DNA from: Actinomycetota bacterium
Lineage (GTDB): Bacteria > Actinomycetota > Acidimicrobiia > Acidimicrobiales > Aldehydirespiratoraceae
DNA: 9,223 bases
NCBI GenBank assembly: GCA_012271125.1
Contig: JAAXHB010000068.1
Coordinates: forward strand, 1 to 9,223
Reading direction: 5' to 3'
In this document: in pieces, positions 1 to 5,401 of the stretch
Layout of the letters: each line of letters begins with the position of its first letter
Position numbering within the stretch: position 1 is the stretch's first letter
Position numbers and translations under genes: made by a program
Notes under the pieces: model-generated
Databases searched by the model: none
The model's input: the letters and a program-made list of their open reading frames with translations, nothing else
Told to the model about the DNA's origin: nothing

Positions 1-28
1 CCTGAGCCAGGATCAAACTCTCCGTCAA
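1..28 (-). rRNA. rrs: 16S ribosomal RNA, 5' end only (partial)
   Basis: The complement of bases 1-21 reads AGAGTTTGATCCTGGCTCAG followed by G, which is the near-universal 5' segment of bacterial 16S rRNA (the 27F primer site). The gene therefore runs leftward out of the window and only its first few tens of bases are present. The mature 5' end is usually 5-9 bases upstream of AGAGTTTG, so I place it near 28; the exact base cannot be fixed from sequence alone. The long promoter and leader region to the right (29-585) fits an rrn operon start rather than an isolated fragment. Confidence 0.95.
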
Positions 29-41
29 GATCTTGGGCTTT

Positions 42-71
42 GTCATCACTAAGCCTTAGCTAGGCGATGAC
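42..71 (-). other. Bulged leader hairpin just upstream of 16S
   Basis: GTCATC (42-47) is complementary to GATGAC (66-71), and inside it GCCT (53-56) pairs with AGGC (62-65). This gives a 10-bp stem interrupted by an asymmetric bulge at 48-52, with a 5-base loop. It sits about 14 bases upstream of the inferred 16S start, so it could be a leader processing or folding element. Which processing enzyme would act on it is not shown by the sequence. Confidence 0.45.
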
Positions 72-210
72 TTGGCCTGTTGATCGGGTTGCTTGAACCG
101 CTTGTAATGCTTGCGCAATACTGCGTGAGCGGTCTTTGCGTTTTAGAGAGCCGGTCGGAATGTCTAGGTAGACGTTGGTGGCTACTTTGACGGGTTCCGA
201 CATTTGGCTC

Positions 211-259
211 GACCGGTGCGGAAAGACACCGGTCTGGTCCGGCGGGTTAGTGCCGGACC
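211..259 (-). other. Two adjacent perfect 8-bp stem-loops in the rRNA leader
   Basis: GACCGGTG (211-218) pairs with CACCGGTC (227-234), and GGTCCGGC (236-243) pairs with GCCGGACC (252-259). Both stems are perfect 8-bp, both loops are 8 bases, and one base (235) separates them. They lie downstream of all three proposed promoters on the minus strand and should be transcribed. No U-tract follows, so they do not look like terminators. They may be boxB-like or other leader RNA elements, which is inference only. Confidence 0.6.
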
Positions 260-274
260 TGAATTGACAGACAT

Positions 275-293
275 CGGCTCCGGCACGCAGCCG
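275..293 (-). other. Third leader stem-loop, weaker
   Basis: CGGCT (275-279) is complementary to AGCCG (289-293) with a 9-base loop. It lies upstream of the paired perfect hairpins in the same transcript. The stem is short and GC-rich sequence makes chance complementarity likely, so this is tentative. A CGTCGACG palindrome (292-299) abuts it. Confidence 0.25.
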
Positions 294-311
294 TCGACGA
301 TGCCCGCACTC

Positions 312-340
312 GCTTTAGCGTCCGTCTCTTCCGATTTCAA
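312..340 (-). promoter_or_regulatory. Candidate rrn promoter P3 (closest to 16S)
   Basis: On the minus strand, TTGAAA (340-335) is followed after 17 bases by TAAAGC (317-312). The -35 matches TTGACA at five of six positions; the -10 lacks the final T. Transcription would start near 305, giving a leader of about 275 bases. Tandem promoters before rrn operons are common in Actinobacteria, which supports but does not prove this assignment. Confidence 0.4.
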
Positions 341-375
341 GAGGCAAATCCCGTTACACGTGTTCTGCTCCGATG

Positions 376-392
376 TGGAGTCAGTGACTCCA
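376..392. repeat. Perfect 17-bp palindrome between promoters P2 and P3
   Basis: TGGAGTCAGTGACTCCA is an inverted repeat of two 8-base arms around one central base. It lies about 35 bases downstream of the P2 -10 and about 36 bases upstream of the P3 -35. That position and symmetry would suit a dimeric DNA-binding protein, or it could form a leader hairpin in P1/P2 transcripts, although a one-base loop would have to open. No known operator consensus is recognised. Confidence 0.5.
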
Positions 393-426
393 GATGCGGT
401 GCGAAACGCGCAACAGATGCCACCTT

Positions 427-455
427 GCTCTATCCGACAAGCGGGCAGTTGGCAA
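427..455 (-). promoter_or_regulatory. Candidate rrn promoter P2
   Basis: TTGCCA (455-450) and TAGAGC (432-427) on the minus strand are separated by 17 bases. The -35 is a good match, the -10 moderate (TA start but final C). It overlaps the expected start-site region of P1, so the two could compete or be used under different conditions. Confidence 0.4.
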
Positions 456-466
456 GGGGTTGTAGA

Positions 467-496
467 ACACTAGCGGGGTTGCGCGCGTCTTGCCAA
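467..496 (-). promoter_or_regulatory. Candidate rrn promoter P1 (best match)
   Basis: TTGGCA (496-491) is followed after 18 bases by TAGTGT (472-467) on the minus strand. The -10 fits the TANNNT pattern and the spacing resembles actinobacterial rrn promoters. Start of transcription would be near 460. The A-tract block immediately upstream (511-542) fits an UP element and raises confidence. The leader from this start to 16S would be about 430 bases. Confidence 0.55.
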
Positions 497-510
497 CCCG
501 TGCGGCGGGA

Positions 511-542
511 TTTTTTTGAAGAAATTTTGGGGAGGATTTTTT
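511..542 (-). promoter_or_regulatory. A-tract block, possible UP element for P1
   Basis: On the minus strand there is an A7 run (511-517), an AAAATTT run (522-528) and an A6 run (537-542). Their centres are about 11 and 14 bases apart, roughly one helical turn, in otherwise GC-rich surroundings. They fall about 50-82 bases upstream of the proposed P1 start. A/T tracts there can bind the RNA polymerase alpha C-terminal domain or bend DNA. The block also overlaps the region just after tyrS. Confidence 0.45.
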
Positions 543-585
543 GGGGCTTTGAACGGAAGGGAGCAGGAGATGTTGCTTTAGAGGC

Positions 586-1881
586 TTAGGTGGGGAAGGT
601 GAGGAGGTGGTGGGTTTTTTTGCCTTTTTGGATGAGGATTGGGTGGTTACCTAGGAATGGGAGTGCTTGGGGGAGTGGGAGTGCTTGGGCGGGGTCGGTT
701 ATGGGTTGACCATCTATCTTCACTCCTCCACCGGCGATCAGCTTGCGGGCTTCACCTTTGGATTGACACATGCCCGCAGCGAGAAGGGCGACGACGACTG
801 GTTCGGTTTTTGAGCTTGTGATTTCGGCGGCTTGGTCGGGGGTGAGTTGGGTTTCAGCAACGATGCCACGAAGGGCTTCAATGCCGGTGGGGGTGACGTC
901 TGCTCCGCGGAACAAAATATCGGCTGCGGTGCGGGCAGCAGATGTTGCAGCCTCGCCGTGAATGAGGGTGCAGGTGGCGTCGGCGAGGTGGTTTTGGGCG
1001 ATGCGTTCGTGAGGGGCGGATTCGTGTTGGGTGATGATGGCGTCGATTTCGTTGATAGGAAGAAGGGTGAGCTGTAGGAGGTAGCTACGAACGTCGGCGT
1101 CGTCGACGTTTAGGAAGTACTGGTGTAGTTCATAGGGCAGAGTCATTTCCGGGTCGAGCCAGATTGCGCCCTGGGCGGTTTTGCCGAACTTGGCACCGTC
1201 TGCCCGGGTCATAAGCGGCCAAGTGAGACCGTGGACTACTGCACCGCTGCGTCGGCGGACTAGGTCGATGCCGGCGGTGATGTTGCCCCATTGATCGGAG
1301 CCGCCTATCTGTAGCTGGCATCCGTAGGTCTCATGCTGGAACCAGTAATCGAAAGCTTGTAGCAGCATGTAGCTGAACTCTGTATAGGAGATGCCGTGTT
1401 CGCTTTCCATGCGTGAGCGGATCGAGTCTTTGGCAACCATTTGATTTACGGTGACGTGTTTGCCGATATCGCGCAGGAAGTCGAGCACAGTGACGTCTTT
1501 GGTCCAGTCGTAGTTGTTGACAAGGTGGGCTGCGCTTGGGCCATCGAAATCCAGGAACCGCTTTAGTTGGTTTTTGATGGCGGCGACGTTGGCATTGAGT
1601 GTTTCGGAGTCGAGCAGGTTGCGTTCATCGGAGCGTCCGCTGGGATCGCCAACCATGCCTGTGGCACCACCAACCAGAGCCAGCGGCTTGTGGCCTGCTT
1701 CTTGTAGGCGCCGCATAGCGATGACGCCTAGGAGGTGACCAATGTGCAGGCTGGACGCAGTTGGGTCGATACCGAGATAAAAGACAACGCCTGGCTTGTC
1801 TAGTAGTGCTAGTAAGGCGTCGTTGTCGGTGCTGTTGTGAACAAGACCCCTAGCTACCAAATCATCGAACACTCCCGACAC
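586..1881 (-). CDS. tyrS: Tyrosyl-tRNA synthetase
   Basis: A class I aminoacyl-tRNA synthetase that activates tyrosine with ATP and charges tRNA-Tyr in the cytoplasm. The 431-residue product has the bacterial TyrRS length. Visible signatures are the HIGH motif at residues 46-49, the FYLGIDPTA tyrosine-pocket segment (34-42), Y171/Q175/D178 of the YxxxQAxD stretch, QIGGSDQWGN (191-200), and KFGKT (231-235), the KMSKS-equivalent loop. A C-terminal S4-like RNA-binding domain spans about 365-425. The GTG start at 1881 has GAGG three bases upstream; it gives the normal family N-terminus (VFDDLVARG), while an alternative GTG at codon 4 would be slightly short. It lies directly upstream of, and co-directional with, the rrn promoters. 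The S4 region contains a small in-frame duplication (QALPLP/QALPFL). I saw no T-box leader. Confidence 0.97.
   Translation of the reverse strand: MSGVFDDLVARGLVHNSTDNDALLALLDKPGVVFYLGIDPTASSLHIGHLLGVIAMRRLQEAGHKPLALVGGATGMVGDPSGRSDERNLLDSETLNANVAAIKNQLKRFLDFDGPSAAHLVNNYDWTKDVTVLDFLRDIGKHVTVNQMVAKDSIRSRMESEHGISYTEFSYMLLQAFDYWFQHETYGCQLQIGGSDQWGNITAGIDLVRRRSGAVVHGLTWPLMTRADGAKFGKTAQGAIWLDPEMTLPYELHQYFLNVDDADVRSYLLQLTLLPINEIDAIITQHESAPHERIAQNHLADATCTLIHGEAATSAARTAADILFRGADVTPTGIEALRGIVAETQLTPDQAAEITSSKTEPVVVALLAAGMCQSKGEARKLIAGGGVKIDGQPITDPAQALPLPQALPFLGNHPILIQKGKKTHHLLTFPT
658..694. repeat. In-frame 18-bp-period direct repeat with G-quadruplex potential inside tyrS
   Basis: TGGGAGTGCTTGGG occurs at 658-671 and again at 676-689, a period of 18 bases or six codons. 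In TyrRS this encodes the repeated QALP in the loop of the S4 domain (residues 399-408). The plus strand here has G-runs at 659-661, 669-673, 677-679, 687-689 and 691-694 with loops of 7, 3, 7 and 1, meeting the usual G3+N1-7 quadruplex pattern. The plus strand is the template for tyrS. Confidence 0.6.
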
Positions 1882-1978
1882 ACCTCAAGCCTAAATCCAG
1901 CAGGTAGATGGGCGGTTACACCCTGCTCTAAAGCGAACACGATAAAAGTCCGCGGGGAGCGGGGATTCGGGAAGCAAG

Positions 1979-2005
1979 TCAGAGGGGTGAGATCAGAGGG
2001 GTGAG
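1979..2005. repeat. Perfect 13-bp tandem direct repeat in the divergent intergenic region
   Basis: TCAGAGGGGTGAG occurs at 1979-1991 and 1993-2005 with a one-base spacer (period 14). It lies between the divergently transcribed tyrS and the deacetylase-like gene, so it could be a paired protein-binding site, though a simple slippage duplication is equally possible. I could not assign a convincing -35/-10 pair to either gene in 1882-2047. Confidence 0.55.
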
Positions 2006-2047
2006 GGTTGGCAGGCGGAGATACGGGCAGCTCCGTGAACCAAATAG

Positions 2048-2896
2048 ATGGGAGTTGGTTATTGTCGGGGGGTGGTTTTGTTAGCGGAACAGCTTGGGTA
2101 TAGCGCAGACCAGCGGCTAGTGATTATTAGTGCTGACCGCATCGGAACCACACACTCATCGACCGCTGCCGGCTATGCGGCCTTGCGTGACGGTGCAGCA
2201 ACCACGGGAACGATTGTGATGCCTGGAGTTTGGTCACGTCACGCTGCGGAGCTTTACCGCGGCGAGGACATGGGGGTGCACTTGACCTTGAACTCTGAGC
2301 TGGATTGTTTCCGTTGGGGGCCCTTGACTTCGGCTCCGAGTTTGTTGGACGGCGACGGTGGATTCCCACGCACGCTTGGAGACCTGTGGGATCACGCCGA
2401 CCTAGACGAGGTGCGACGCGAATGCCGAGCGCAGGTGGAGCGGGCGATTCTGTGGGGCTTTGACGTCACGCACCTCACCACGCATATGGGTGCCATGCAG
2501 CAACGCCCAGAGTTTTTTGACATTTTGGTTGAGCTAGCGGTGACAATGAAACTCCCGGTGCGGTTAGAAAGCGACGAAGCACAAGCCAATGCAGGGTTTC
2601 CGTTTAGAGAGCTAGCTCGTGAGGAAGGTGTGGTGTTTCCCGACCGTTTCCGGCTGGTGCGTGGCAATGCTCGCAACCATGTCTTTGAGACGTTGGCTGA
2701 TTTACCGGCTGGGGTGACGGAGCTTTCGCTGTGTCCGGCGTTGGATGAGCCGGAGATACATGCTGTTGACCCATCCGCTGCGGGGCGGATTGATGACCTG
2801 GAGCTGGCGTTGTCTGACGAGTTAGCGCAGCAAATTCAAGACGCGGGGGCTGTGACTATCGGCTACAAGGAAATGCGCGCGGTAATGCGTTTATAA
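2048..2896 (+). CDS. ChbG/YdjC-family carbohydrate deacetylase homologue, active site altered
   Basis: The family removes N-acetyl groups from sugars such as diacetylchitobiose using a metal held by an Asp and two His in a NodB-like barrel. The 282-residue product keeps the fold signatures: beta1 LVIISAD (24-30), the GVHLTL segment with H78 (76-81), THLTTHMGAM (141-150) followed by RPEFF, and a C-terminal ELSLCP segment (225-230) with RIDDLELAL (247-255). However, the usual ADD is ADR (D30, R31), the usual HLDSH is HLTTH (T144), and the usual His before Pro near the C-terminus is C229. Substrate or activity is therefore doubtful. The start is uncertain: ATG 2048 has no clear ribosome site, while TTG 2078 (codon 11) has a GGGGGG run five bases upstream and begins just before the domain. 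It overlaps the convergent SCP2-like gene by 6 bp. Confidence 0.8.
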   Translation: MGVGYCRGVVLLAEQLGYSADQRLVIISADRIGTTHSSTAAGYAALRDGAATTGTIVMPGVWSRHAAELYRGEDMGVHLTLNSELDCFRWGPLTSAPSLLDGDGGFPRTLGDLWDHADLDEVRRECRAQVERAILWGFDVTHLTTHMGAMQQRPEFFDILVELAVTMKLPVRLESDEAQANAGFPFRELAREEGVVFPDRFRLVRGNARNHVFETLADLPAGVTELSLCPALDEPEIHAVDPSAAGRIDDLELALSDELAQQIQDAGAVTIGYKEMRAVMRL

Positions 2897-3283
2897 GGAA
2901 CTAAAAGCTTTTTGAACTTCAGGTGAGTTGCGCAAGGGACGCCAGCCGTCGATTAGCAACACCCTGTTGCCGTCAACCTTTAGTTGTCCGGTCATGTAGG
3001 CAGCCTCCAGACTGAGCTCACCATTCCACAGTGCAGCGAAGTCTTCGAACTTTGCGGTGATAGTGACGTCGGCACCTTTGGCATCTGGATCGTTCTTGGC
3101 AACAGACTGAACTTTGACAGCACCAGATTTCACCGCTATGAGCAGGCTGGCGGTGCCGACTAGGGGCACTGAAGAAATCGCAAGGTGCGCTACGCCATCG
3201 GAGGCATCAGTGACCTTTACCTTTTTTAGAGCCGAGGCAGCTGCGGAAATGCCGTCGGGCGTGAGGACGTCTTGAGCGTTCAG
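2891..3283 (-). CDS. SCP2-like sterol/lipid-binding domain protein, probable CTG start
   Basis: A small single-domain protein resembling the SCP2 fold (hydrophobic ligand binding). From CTG 3283 it has 130 residues: an N-terminal helix (about 11-21), strands AHLAISS and TASLLIAV (32-51), then ADVTITAKFEDFAALWNGEL (71-90) and AAYMTGQLKVDG (94-105), the typical SCP2 end. No ATG, GTG or TTG exists in frame between the upstream stop (3293-3295) and GTG 3169; starting at 3169 would remove the helix and first strand and leave 92 residues. CTG 3283 overlaps the mca TGA as CTGA and has GAAGG six bases upstream. SCP2-like folds also form the C-terminal part of mycothiol-dependent maleylpyruvate isomerases, so coupling to mca suggests a thiol-related role (inference). 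A pipeline would probably call 2891-3169. Confidence 0.75.
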   Translation of the reverse strand: MNAQDVLTPDGISAAASALKKVKVTDASDGVAHLAISSVPLVGTASLLIAVKSGAVKVQSVAKNDPDAKGADVTITAKFEDFAALWNGELSLEAAYMTGQLKVDGNRVLLIDGWRPLRNSPEVQKAFSSL

Positions 3284-4134
3284 CGGATGCCTTCAAACAG
3301 GTCTGTTTCAGGCAACTTCTCTGGCTGCGGGCCGCGTGCCAGCATGTAGTCGTCGTAAGGATGGATTGAACGCTCAACCTCGGGCGGCAAGCCGAACCAG
3401 AAGGTTGACTCAGGGTCGATTTGGCTCTTGTGAGCCAGCAATCCGTTCACACGGGCTTCGCCGTATTCGCCATGGGGTACCTGCGTGGTGATCTGAGCAT
3501 CGTTGGACTCACGCTCAAACCACCAGTCCTCTTGAAACGGCGACTCGAGACCCAAATCCAGGAAAGCTTGATGGCGCTCCAGGATGCGCTTGGATGACCA
3601 CATGGAGTAATACAACTTCGTCGGTGCCCAGGGTTCGCCAAGTTCAGGGCGGTAATTCGGGTCGCCGCTTCGTTCATAGGCGGGGATGGTGATGTCATGA
3701 ACTCGGAGATGGTCTGGATGCTTGTATGAGCCCTGATCTTCAGGGTAAGTAACCACGACCTGAGGTTTTTCTCGGCGCAAGATCGCTACGAGGCGGTCGA
3801 CGGCTTCGTCAAAGTCGGCTTGCCAAAAACAATCCGGATGATTGTTCGCTTCGGTGTTTTCCATGCCGGAGTCTCGGTAGCCGAGCATGACAACGTTGTC
3901 ATAACCGATTACGTCAGCGGCATCGGCTAGTTCTTGGGCACGAATTTCGGCTAGCTGATCCACTGATACATCTTCTAGAGCAGGGTTGAGAATCTCGCCT
4001 TCTTCTCCGCCGGTGCAACACACCAGCACGCAATAAATGCCCTCAGCGTGGCAGCGTGCCACCGTGGCTGCGCCTTTTGAAGCTTCATCGTCGGGGTGTG
4101 CATGGACGCTAAGAAGGCACAGTCGTTCAGCCAT
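3280..4134 (-). CDS. mca: Mycothiol S-conjugate amidase
   Basis: A zinc amidase of the PIG-L/LmbE family that cleaves mycothiol S-conjugates to a mercapturic acid and GlcN-Ins during detoxification in the cytoplasm. The 284-residue length matches known Mca proteins. Residues 13-17 (HPDDE) and 139-142 (HPDH) provide the expected Zn ligands H13, D16 and H142 and the general base D15. GGEEGEILNP (42-51) and WFGLPPEV (246-253) resemble Mca more than the paralogue MshB, which deacetylates GlcNAc-Ins; MshB remains the main alternative. ATG 4134 is 12 bases after the PhoU-RCK_C stop codon, so the two are probably co-transcribed. The last codons overlap the start of the SCP2-like gene. The protein identifies the host as a mycothiol-making actinobacterium. 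Confidence 0.93.
   Translation of the reverse strand: MAERLCLLSVHAHPDDEASKGAATVARCHAEGIYCVLVCCTGGEEGEILNPALEDVSVDQLAEIRAQELADAADVIGYDNVVMLGYRDSGMENTEANNHPDCFWQADFDEAVDRLVAILRREKPQVVVTYPEDQGSYKHPDHLRVHDITIPAYERSGDPNYRPELGEPWAPTKLYYSMWSSKRILERHQAFLDLGLESPFQEDWWFERESNDAQITTQVPHGEYGEARVNGLLAHKSQIDPESTFWFGLPPEVERSIHPYDDYMLARGPQPEKLPETDLFEGIR
3290..3294 (-). promoter_or_regulatory. Ribosome binding site supporting the CTG start of the SCP2-like gene
   Basis: GAAGG on the minus strand (3294-3290) lies within the last codons of mca and six bases before CTG 3283. It is the only purine-rich, correctly spaced site near the N-terminus of the SCP2-like frame and is the main reason for choosing the non-canonical start. 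Confidence 0.45.
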
Positions 4135-4146
4135 AACCCCGAAATG

Positions 4147-5355
4147 CTAGAGCAGCGACAAGTCGTCTTCGTCACCATTGAGGTGGTGGCCGCAGAGGTT
4201 GGCAAGGAGTTCACGGCCTTCGTCGGGACCGCTGGCGATCAGCTCGTCGCCGGCAAGCAAGCGCATGGCACCACGGGGACGGTAGCGGTACTGGCCGTTG
4301 CGCAAAATCGCAAGGATTGTGAAGCCAGGGTCGGTGGCAAGACGCAGCTCGCGCAGGGTCTTGTCGGCAACGTCACAACCTTCGGCGACGCTGTATTGCA
4401 CCACGACCTCGTCGCTTTCACCGAGTGCCACTGCAAGAATTGGATGGACTTCCTCGTGATGTTCAACAATCCATGCCATTTGCTGAGCCTGATCGCCCAA
4501 ATCCTCAGCGACTTGAGACAACTGCAACAGCCCTTGAAGCGCTGACGGATCAACACCGTCGGCGGCGGCTTTGAGCACCCAAAGCTCAAGGCTGTCTTTC
4601 ATTTCATCGAGACGATCCTCGAGATGGTGAACATACGCGGCGAGGCCGAGGTCGCGCAACACCAGCGTCGAATAGGCAAGACCGACCGCGACTTCGGAGA
4701 TGTTTTTCATCTCCACTAAAACGTCTACGGCTCGGTCAAGGTCGGTCGTCAAGGCGTCATGAGGTGCCGCCGGCGGTGCCCAGCCGGGCGAGCCTGCCAG
4801 CTCACGCAAGTTGGTCATGCCTTCTGGGGTGCCGCGTGAGAACAACACGTCGCCGGGCAGGATCACCGTGTCGCCGGGTGGGTCGATAATCCATTCCCGG
4901 TCACGGCGGATTGCCATAACCCGCAAGCCCATATGGACCGGCATTTCATGGTCGGCGATGACACGGTTGGCGAGGCCGGCACCGTCGGCGACGGTGACCC
5001 GATGCGACACCTCCTCAGCGGCGCTGAGATCGGCCACGAGCTGGCGTGGGATGCCGACATGGTGGGTGACGATGCGGGCAAGGTCAACGGCGTCGTTGGC
5101 GATGCGCTCGGTGGCGGAGATCACCTGCAACACCGAGGACATGCCCTCGGCTTCCTTTGGGTGTCGCACCGCGAGGATGCTGACCGCTCGCATGTTCTGA
5201 ACGAGGTCGCTCATGCGCTCTTCGAGGGCACTGACCTCGTCTGCCATGTCTGGGTCGCCGAAGTACAAGGCGGCGTACGCCAAGTCCACCATCAGCTCTG
5301 AGGTGTCTTTTGCCTCGGCGAGCATTTCGCGCAGGTTGCGCGGTTTTTCTTCCAT
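4147..5355 (-). CDS. PhoU-RCK_C (TrkA-C) double-repeat protein, probable transporter regulator
   Basis: A 402-residue soluble protein with a repeated two-domain layout: PhoU-like helical bundle (about 10-105), RCK_C/TrkA-C ligand domain (about 110-187), second PhoU-like bundle (about 200-300), second RCK_C (about 305-388). Repeat evidence includes DTSELMVDLAYAALYFGDPDMA (17-38) against NISEVAVGLAYSTLVLRDLGLA (218-239), and the paired RCK_C ends GDTVILPGDVLFSRG and GAMRLLAGDELIASG. No membrane segment is present. Such proteins occur beside cation transporters, and this one follows the MgtE/SLC41-like gene by 46 bp, so it probably gates that transporter; this is inference. ATG 5355 is preceded by AGGGGGAG, a strong ribosome site. 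It is not the phosphate-operon PhoU: there are no pst genes here and the RCK_C domains are absent from that protein. Confidence 0.88.
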   Translation of the reverse strand: MEEKPRNLREMLAEAKDTSELMVDLAYAALYFGDPDMADEVSALEERMSDLVQNMRAVSILAVRHPKEAEGMSSVLQVISATERIANDAVDLARIVTHHVGIPRQLVADLSAAEEVSHRVTVADGAGLANRVIADHEMPVHMGLRVMAIRRDREWIIDPPGDTVILPGDVLFSRGTPEGMTNLRELAGSPGWAPPAAPHDALTTDLDRAVDVLVEMKNISEVAVGLAYSTLVLRDLGLAAYVHHLEDRLDEMKDSLELWVLKAAADGVDPSALQGLLQLSQVAEDLGDQAQQMAWIVEHHEEVHPILAVALGESDEVVVQYSVAEGCDVADKTLRELRLATDPGFTILAILRNGQYRYRPRGAMRLLAGDELIASGPDEGRELLANLCGHHLNGDEDDLSLL

Positions 5356-5401
5356 GACTCCCCCTGTTTGAGTCAGTCGGTTGGCACAGCGGGCAGTGGG
5401 A

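Larger units (their letters stand above)
29..585 (-). other. rRNA operon promoter and leader region (no protein gene)
   Basis: These ~557 bases lie between the 16S 5' end and the tyrS stop codon. I see no credible coding sequence; the one open frame on the plus strand (204-473) has no family resemblance and runs against the rRNA transcript. The right part (about 312-545) holds three promoter-like hexamer pairs and A-tracts. The left part (29-300) is presumably transcribed leader and contains several inverted repeats. I could not find a convincing boxA antitermination motif. No hairpin-plus-U-tract terminator for tyrS is visible on the minus strand, so tyrS transcripts may run into this region. 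Confidence 0.8.

Noticed and set aside
204..473. 89-codon open frame on the plus strand
   Set aside because: It lies antisense to the rRNA leader, overlaps the promoters and hairpins, and its product resembles no family I recognise.
497..517. Intrinsic terminator on the plus strand (CCCG/CGGG stem then T7)
   Set aside because: The stem is only 4 bp and no plus-strand gene lies to the left to need it; the T-run is better explained as an A-tract upstream of rrn P1.
1882..2047. T-box riboswitch upstream of tyrS
   Set aside because: No T-box core (TGGNACCGCG-like) or paired terminator/antiterminator hairpins are visible, and the leader is too short.
3280..4134. MshB rather than Mca
   Set aside because: The length (284) and the GGEEGEILNP and WFGLPPEV segments fit Mca better; MshB is usually slightly longer and differs there.
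4096..4545. 149-codon open frame on the plus strand
   Set aside because: It runs opposite the mca start and the PhoU-RCK_C gene, both of which have clear family motifs; its product has none.
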